Shown: positions 59,701 to 64,000 of the stretch, piece by piece | How the letters are laid out: every line of letters begins with the position of its first letter | How positions within the stretch are numbered: position 1 is the stretch's first letter | Assembly (NCBI GenBank): GCA_020060485.1 | Contig: JAGVAB010000141.1 | Coordinates: 47,856-111,855 of the forward strand | Direction: 5' to 3' | DNA length: 64,000 nucleotides | Origin: Anaerolineales bacterium | Lineage (GTDB): Bacteria; Chloroflexota; Anaerolineae; Anaerolineales; Anaerolineaceae | Notes under the pieces: model-generated | The model's database searches: none | What the model saw: only the letters and a program-made list of their open reading frames with translations | Told to the model about the DNA's origin: nothing | Made by a program: the position numbers and the translations under genes

Positions 59701-60652
59701 AGCAGAACTGGCGAGAGCCTGGTTGATTGATCACGCCTGGCAAATGGTCGGTGATCGCGCCTGGGAATGGTTGGTGGACTTCGATTATCAACCAGAAGAC
59801 ATAGAAGACGATCGTGAAGTCCGCCTGTTGTACATGGAGCAATGGCTGGCCGATAAAGATGTCGACCTTCAGCGGATCAAATCTGACGATCAATATGCTC
59901 ACAAGGTTGCCTTGCAGCAGTGGCTAAGAGAGCAGGACTTTGATCCGGATGCCATTTTGGCTTATGAAAATGTTCCGGCGCACGCCGCCTTAAAACGCGA
60001 GATCGATAATAGAGCGATCGAAGTCTGCCTGTATTTGTGGCTGAAAGCAAAAGGCGAAGATGTAGACGATTTGCCGATGGAAGATGTGCAAAAACGGGCG
60101 CAGGCTTTCATGGTGAAAAGTGGATTGCCCATGCCTATCCTTGGCAAGCTGCGGGTGCGAGACGGCCAGACTGGTGATTTTTATGATAACCCGGTTACGG
60201 TGGGCGTGATGACCATGCTCAAATTGCACCATTTGGTCGAAGACAAAGTGCATGCCCGTTCCACCGGCCCTTACAGTCTGGTAACCCAGCAGCCTCTGGG
60301 CGGTAAGGCGCAGTTTGGCGGCCAGCGGTTTGGTGAAATGGAAGTCTGGGCGCTGGAAGCATATGGGGCAGCCTATACTCTGCAGGAAATGTTGACCATC
60401 AAATCTGATGATGTGCAGGGACGTGTCAATACCTATGAGGCCATTGTTAAGGGTGACCCGATTGAAGAGCCCACCCTGCCAGCAGCCTTCCGGGTGCTGG
60501 TCAAGGAATTGCAGTCACTGGGGCTTTCGGTGGAAGCGTTGATGGAGTCAGGTGAGACGATCATGTTTGGTAAAGATGAAGATCGTATACGCCCGCCCAA
60601 GCTGAGCACTGGATTGTTGGGCTTTGGAGCAGATTTGGATAATTTGACGTAG
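56729..60652 (+). CDS. rpoB: RNA polymerase beta subunit
   Basis: 1307 residues from the ATG at 56729 (AGGAGAGACCC upstream; a TTG 39 nt earlier is unlikely). Core motifs are intact: [20 protein letters not shown] and the following SALGPGGL (rifampicin region, with the Asp, His and Ser of sensitive enzymes retained), [35 protein letters not shown]. An insertion of about 140 residues occupies roughly residues 996-1135, between [19 protein letters not shown] and [15 protein letters not shown]. rpoC does not follow: rpsL begins 189 nt later. Confidence 0.97.
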   Translation: MADLVPTKSYARIPVIYDLPKMIEVQLESFLRLKAEGLTDLFAEISPIESYNKGMKLFFPSTKPESEGLRYWFGEPKYSIEECVERDLTYASPMYVSVLLAGPEVAEPIKQDIFLGDFPEMTEKGTFIINGTERVVVSQLIRSPGVYFEAPTDRATGRRLAMAKLIPDRGAWMEFETRKNDYIILKFNRKRTVPITIFLRALAVVDDGLTESPIKTGSDEELLSLFQDVDNDPDRLFIASSFRQEPVWELENGQTIAEASLLEFFKRMRPGDPATIENAKQFLEEQIFDQRHYDLEKVGRYKLNQKLDLTAHIPISHRTVTKWDVVYLVRRLIMINNETEDKDDIDHLGNRRVKTVGELIQNKLRVGLRRMERVIKERMSIRDQDNVSPVSLINIRPVVASLREFFGSSQLSQFMDQTNPLAELRHKRTLSALGPGGLRRERAGFDVRDVHHSHYGRICPIETPEGPNIGLIGRLATFARVNEYGFIETPYSKVLKVISSSHNELEGRTLREAVTDPSTGAVVAEAGVRVTPELAKEIRKTKLASIMVEPFVSMDATTIEYLSADAEDKFVIAQANAELNEFNEFVSQRISCRYHSDFVTRSPDEINYMDVAPHQVVGVSASLIPFLEHDDANRALMGSNMMAQAVPLIQPDIPTVSTGMEKYAAIDSGQVLVAEEDGDIVSVTGRKIVVRGQSTGIREYLLRKYQRSNQSTCIDQRPAVIKGQRVHRGDVLADSSSTADGKLALGQNVVVAFLSWEGGNFEDAVLISERLVQADRFTSVHVEKHEVEARDTKLGPEEITRDIPNVGEEAIKDLDVDGIIRIGAEVGPNDILVGKITPKGEKELTPEERLLRAIFGEKSRDVKDTSLRMPHGERGKVVDVKVFTRKDNADLSAGVDMMVRVSVAQRRKLTTGDKMAGRHGNKGVVSRVVAVEDMPFLEDGTPVDIILNPLGVPGRMNIGQILEAHLGWASQRLGFRAIVPVFDGANEHEIEAELARAWLIDHAWQMVGDRAWEWLVDFDYQPEDIEDDREVRLLYMEQWLADKDVDLQRIKSDDQYAHKVALQQWLREQDFDPDAILAYENVPAHAALKREIDNRAIEVCLYLWLKAKGEDVDDLPMEDVQKRAQAFMVKSGLPMPILGKLRVRDGQTGDFYDNPVTVGVMTMLKLHHLVEDKVHARSTGPYSLVTQQPLGGKAQFGGQRFGEMEVWALEAYGAAYTLQEMLTIKSDDVQGRVNTYEAIVKGDPIEEPTLPAAFRVLVKELQSLGLSVEALMESGETIMFGKDEDRIRPPKLSTGLLGFGADLDNLT

Positions 60653-60668
60653 AAGAACGCTGCTTGAC

Positions 60669-60697
60669 TTGACGCTCGTTATCTGGCGTGATATAAT
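60669..60697 (+). promoter_or_regulatory. str operon promoter (rpsL-rpsG-fusA-tuf)
   Basis: TTGACG (60669-60674), 17 nt, TATAAT (60692-60697), the strongest promoter in the window. It starts an untranslated leader of about 138 nt. Confidence 0.87.
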
Positions 60698-60750
60698 CCT
60701 TCTTCGTGCCCCAAAAGGGGTGGGCGATTTGTGCCTGGTCAATGAAAATG

Positions 60751-60781
60751 GTAAGGCTATCAGCGCCTTTGATGGCCTTAC
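60751..60781 (+). promoter_or_regulatory. 12-bp hairpin in the rpsL leader
   Basis: GTAAGGCTATCA (60751-60762) pairs with TGATGGCCTTAC (60770-60781), one G-U pair, loop GCGCCTT. It lies 60 nt before the rpsL start, with no T-run after it. A smaller CCCC-AAAA-GGGG hairpin lies at 60709-60720. Candidate ribosomal-protein autoregulatory site. Confidence 0.55.
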
Positions 60782-60841
60782 TTGGTGAAAACGGTTCAAA
60801 TCAATTGTAGAAACAGTTAATTATTATTTCGGAGGCAAGAA

Positions 60842-61258
60842 GTGCCAACCATCAATCAGTTGATCCGCAAAGGTCGTAAGACCAAAAAGGTGAAAAGCAA
60901 GGCTCCTGCATTGCTGTATACGTACAATGCATCCAAGCAGCGACGTATTCGTCAGGCGGGCGGCGCACCTCAAAAGCGTGGTGTATGCACTGTGGTGAAA
61001 ACGATGACTCCTAAAAAGCCGAACTCGGCTTTGCGGAAAATCGCTCGCGTGCGTTTATCCAATGGTATGGAAGTGACAGCTTACATACCCGGTGAAGGTC
61101 ATTCACTTCAGGAGCACTCCGTTGTCATGGTGCGCGGCGGTCGTGTGAAAGATCTGCCTGGCGTGCGTTACCACATTGTGCGCGGTACCCTGGATGCAAC
61201 CGGTGTTTCCGATCGGGCTCAGGGCCGCTCGAAATACGGCTCCAAACGGCCGAAATAG
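60842..61258 (+). CDS. rpsL: 30S ribosomal protein S12
   Basis: 138 residues, GTG start with GGAGGCAAG upstream. The decoding-centre loops [15 protein letters not shown] and [20 protein letters not shown] are conserved. Between ALLYTY and PQKRGVC is a longer-than-E. coli loop (about residues 24-42), as in many Gram-positive-type S12. First gene of the str operon. Confidence 0.98.
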   Translation: MPTINQLIRKGRKTKKVKSKAPALLYTYNASKQRRIRQAGGAPQKRGVCTVVKTMTPKKPNSALRKIARVRLSNGMEVTAYIPGEGHSLQEHSVVMVRGGRVKDLPGVRYHIVRGTLDATGVSDRAQGRSKYGSKRPK

Positions 61259-61285
61259 ATCTGGTACGGATACGGAGAAGGTTTA

Positions 61286-61753
61286 ATGCGAAGGACAAAA
61301 CCCGAAAAACGAGAAGTAGCTCCGGATTTGCGCTACAAAAGCATGACGGTTTCCTATTTGGTAAACCGCATCATGAAAAATGGCAAGAAAAGCGCAGCCA
61401 CCCGGATGATGTATGAAGCCATGGAAATTGTCAAGGAAAAAACTGGCAAGGAACCATTGGATGTATTGGAAGATGCTCTGCGAAATGTGGGCCCCTTGAT
61501 GGAAGTCAAGCCGCGACGTGTTGGCGGCGCCACTTATCAAGTCCCCATGGAAGTGTCGGCATCCCGCCGAATGACATTGGCGATGCGCTGGATCCTGGAT
61601 GCTGCCCGTGGCCGCACAGGCAAATCCTTCCCGGAAAGCCTTGCTGCTGAAATTCTGGATGCTTTCAACCAGCAGGGTTCCGCGATGCGGAAACGAGAAG
61701 AAGCCCACAAGATGGCTGAAGCCAACCGGGCATTCTCACATTACCGTGTCTAA
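61286..61753 (+). CDS. rpsG: 30S ribosomal protein S7
   Basis: 155 residues, full length. RRTKPEKREVAPDLRYKSMT at the start, GGATYQVPMEV in the middle and SFPESLAAEILDA before the C-terminal helix. Nucleates assembly of the 30S head and is the known autoregulator of the str operon in E. coli. 27 nt after rpsL. Confidence 0.98.
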   Translation: MRRTKPEKREVAPDLRYKSMTVSYLVNRIMKNGKKSAATRMMYEAMEIVKEKTGKEPLDVLEDALRNVGPLMEVKPRRVGGATYQVPMEVSASRRMTLAMRWILDAARGRTGKSFPESLAAEILDAFNQQGSAMRKREEAHKMAEANRAFSHYRV

Positions 61754-61783
61754 AACAGAAAGATAACAATACAGGTTTTTAAG

Positions 61784-63856
61784 ATGACGCGCGAATATCC
61801 GTTGGTGCGGTATCGAAATATCGGGGTCATAGCCCATATCGATGCCGGGAAGACGACAACAACTGAACGAATCCTTTTCTACACCGGTAAAACTTACCGG
61901 ATTGGTTCAGTTGACGATGGCACCACAGTTACGGATTGGATGGCGCAAGAGCGGGAACGGGGGATTACGATTGTCTCGGCTGCGATCACGACTCAGTGGC
62001 GCGGTTACCAGATCAACGTTATTGATACACCAGGTCATATCGACTTCACCGCCGAAGTGCAGCGCTCTTTGCGCGTGCTGGATGGCGGTGTGGTTGTATT
62101 TGATGGTACGCAGGGTGTTGAACCACAAAGTGAGACGGTTTGGCGACAGGCCGACCGCTATCACGTCCCTCGGATTTGTTTCATAAATAAGATGGACCGG
62201 GTAGGCGCTTCTTACGAACGTTCGATCGAATCAATTGTGTCTCGTTTAGGCGCAAATCCGATTGCCATGCAGATTCCCATTGGTGAAGAATCGAATTTCA
62301 CCGGGATTGTCGATTTGGTGGAACAGGACGCCATCTACTGGGAAGACGAACTTGGTACTGAACCAATTCATCGTCCGATCCCGGCAGAACTGGTGGAGCA
62401 GGCCGTAGACGGCCGCAGCAGGCTCATCGAAAAAGTTGCTGAAAATGATGATGAACTGCTCACACAATATCTGGAATCCATTGATTCCATAACAAAAGAA
62501 GATATCAAAGCTGCATTGCGCCGGGCAGTGATCGCCAACAAGTTGACGCCGGTCTTCTGCGGTTCTTCCTTGAAGAACAAAGGCGTTCAGTCTGTACTGG
62601 ATGCGGTAGTGGATTACCTGCCTTCTCCGGCGGATGTATCGGCGGTGACAGGCATCGACCCCAAGACTGATCTGGAAACTCAACGCCTGCCTGAAGATGA
62701 TGCGCCAATGAGCGCCCTGGTCTTCAAAATCGTTACAGATCCATACGTAGGCCGCCTGGCATACTTCCGGGTTTATTCCGGTGTGTTGACCCAGGGTTCC
62801 ATGGTTTACAACCCGGTCAAGGGTAAGAAGGAAAGAATTGGCCGAGTGCTGCGCATGTATGCTGATCGCCGCGATGACATTGACAAAGTGTACTCCGGTG
62901 AGATTGCGGCCACCTTGGGGTTGAAAGATACCTTCACTGGTGACACCCTGTGTGACTCTGCCCAGCAGATCATCCTGGAGAATATCACCTTTCCTGAGCC
63001 GGTTATTTCTGTGGCCATTGAGCCCAAGACGACCGCTGACCAGGAAAAGATGGGTGAGGCCTTAAACAAACTGGCCCAGGAAGATCCCACTTTCCGCATC
63101 CACGTAGATGAGAACACAGGCCAGACAATCATCTCTGGCATGGGCGAGCTGCACCTGGATGTGTTGGTCGACCGCATGGTGCGCGAATTCAATGTCAAAG
63201 CCAATGTGGGCCGCCCGCGGGTTTCATTCCGCGAGACGATCAGCCGTACAGTTCCCGAGGTCAATTTCCGTTATGTGAAGCAGAGCGGCGGCCGCGGCAT
63301 GTATGCCCATGTTGTTTTGAGTTTTGAACCGCTGGAGCGCGGCGCCGGAGTTCTATTTGAGGATAAAGTTGTAGGCGGTTCTGTGCCTCGCAATTACATC
63401 CCGGCAGTGGAACGTGGTGTCATGGAAGCAGCAGAAAGCGGTCCGCTGGCCGGGTATCCGGTGACAGATGTCAAAGTCACCCTGCGGGATGGCTCATACC
63501 ACGAAGTGGACTCAAATGAAATGGCGTTCAAACTGGCTGGCGCGCTTGCTTTCCGTGAAGGCATGGAAAAAGGCGCATCCATCTTGCTTGAACCAATCAT
63601 GAAGGTCGATGTCTTGGTGCCGTCGGATTATTTTGGTGATGTTCTGGGCCAGATCAGTTCACGGCGCGGTGAAATTCAGGGCACAGAAAGTCGCTCTGGA
63701 AATGGACAGGCGGTGCGGGCTGTTGTTCCGCTGGCTGAGATGTTCGGTTATGCGACAGAGCTGCGGTCGATCACACAGGGCCGCGGTGTCTTTACCATGG
63801 AATTTGAACATTATGCACCGGTGTCCGAATCGGTTGCAAAAAAACTAACCAGTTAA
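61784..63856 (+). CDS. fusA: Elongation factor G
   Basis: 690 residues. GTPase motifs [28 protein letters not shown] and NKMDRVGA are conserved, as is the domain IV loop GGRGMYAHV. Drives translocation. Follows rpsG by 30 nt. Confidence 0.98.
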   Translation: MTREYPLVRYRNIGVIAHIDAGKTTTTERILFYTGKTYRIGSVDDGTTVTDWMAQERERGITIVSAAITTQWRGYQINVIDTPGHIDFTAEVQRSLRVLDGGVVVFDGTQGVEPQSETVWRQADRYHVPRICFINKMDRVGASYERSIESIVSRLGANPIAMQIPIGEESNFTGIVDLVEQDAIYWEDELGTEPIHRPIPAELVEQAVDGRSRLIEKVAENDDELLTQYLESIDSITKEDIKAALRRAVIANKLTPVFCGSSLKNKGVQSVLDAVVDYLPSPADVSAVTGIDPKTDLETQRLPEDDAPMSALVFKIVTDPYVGRLAYFRVYSGVLTQGSMVYNPVKGKKERIGRVLRMYADRRDDIDKVYSGEIAATLGLKDTFTGDTLCDSAQQIILENITFPEPVISVAIEPKTTADQEKMGEALNKLAQEDPTFRIHVDENTGQTIISGMGELHLDVLVDRMVREFNVKANVGRPRVSFRETISRTVPEVNFRYVKQSGGRGMYAHVVLSFEPLERGAGVLFEDKVVGGSVPRNYIPAVERGVMEAAESGPLAGYPVTDVKVTLRDGSYHEVDSNEMAFKLAGALAFREGMEKGASILLEPIMKVDVLVPSDYFGDVLGQISSRRGEIQGTESRSGNGQAVRAVVPLAEMFGYATELRSITQGRGVFTMEFEHYAPVSESVAKKLTS

Positions 63857-63901
63857 TTAAGTAAGTGTCAACTATCGTACTTTTTTCAGGAGATCTTTAT
63901 T

Positions 63902-64000
63902 ATGGCAAAGCAGAAGTTTGAGCGAAACAAACCACATCTGAACGTGGGCACGATGGGACACATCGACCACGGCAAAACCACCCTGACAGCCGCCATCACC
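63902..64000 (+). CDS. tuf: Elongation factor Tu (3' end outside window)
   Basis: The first 33 residues ([20 protein letters not shown], then [13 protein letters not shown]) are those of EF-Tu, with the P-loop [13 protein letters not shown] 9 nt before the ATG at 63902. The gene continues past the window. Completes the str operon order rpsL-rpsG-fusA-tuf. Confidence 0.95.
   Translation, partial: MAKQKFERNKPHLNVGTMGHIDHGKTTLTAAIT

Noticed and set aside
1..64000. CRISPR arrays, tRNA, rRNA and insertion sequences
   Set aside because: A scan by eye found no regular spaced repeats, no T-loop GGTTCGAATCC-type runs in intergenic DNA, and no transposase gene. A computational scan would be more reliable.

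Overview
The window looks like a chromosomal segment of a Chloroflexota bacterium, most likely class Anaerolineae. This is inferred from gene content and not from a marker-gene search: a membrane glycosyltransferase fused to NHL repeats, several lipoproteins with Thr/Pro-rich linkers, a lipoprotein with an NBR1-type Ig domain, a DUF47 plus PiT pair, and an RpoB with a long insertion. Most genes use ATG with GGAGG-type ribosome sites; a minority use GTG or TTG. I see no rRNA, tRNA, CRISPR array, transposase or phage genes.

Layout. 0-5.3 kb: the C-terminal part of a PAS sensor kinase, a single-domain response regulator, two lipoproteins, a methyltransferase and a small membrane protein. 5.3-7.8 kb: two tandem, related MFS exporters. 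8-12 kb: metG, a DUF1638 protein and a diacylglycerol-glycosyltransferase-like enzyme. 12.4-16.4 kb: a complete four-gene ABC importer of the polyamine/iron/phosphonate type. 16.7-20.2 kb: a DUF47-PiT phosphate pair, a LysM-M23 cell-wall hydrolase and a Fur-family regulator. 20.2-23.6 kb: a cupredoxin-like lipoprotein, gmd and a secreted serine hydrolase. 23.8-27 kb: a PadR-controlled operon with a membrane protein and two alpha/beta hydrolases. 27-37.7 kb: an HAD-HD fusion, a YfcC-type carrier, alr, an Ig-domain lipoprotein, a 1185-residue glycosyltransferase-NHL protein, a holin-like membrane protein, a GNAT and a DUF4097-type lipoprotein.

38-47 kb is the most distinctive block: an apparent catabolic operon with a zinc alcohol dehydrogenase, a UroD-like protein, a class II aldolase, a complete galactitol-type PTS (EIIA, EIIB, EIIC), a second small IIB-like protein translationally coupled to a cysteine desulfurase, a SorC regulator and a DUF4380 protein. 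A promoter with a palindrome exactly filling its spacer precedes it. The substrate is unknown; no EI or HPr lies in the window.

47-64 kb is housekeeping: clpC, a cyclic-nucleotide-binding/PH-domain membrane protein, def, recF, polyphosphate glucokinase, rsmG, an HAD phosphatase, a phosphoesterase, rpoB, then rpsL-rpsG-fusA-tuf. rpoB stands alone: neither rplJL nor rpoC adjoins it, and it has its own promoter and a leader with two mutually exclusive hairpins.

Non-coding structure worth attention includes a two-copy dispersed repeat (7.9 and 53.4 kb) differing by an exact 38-nt deletion, a CATTGCGAG-type inverted-repeat element at 45.9 kb, palindromic operators inside promoter spacers at 23.8 and 37.9 kb, and a family of strong intergenic hairpins that lack a U-tract.
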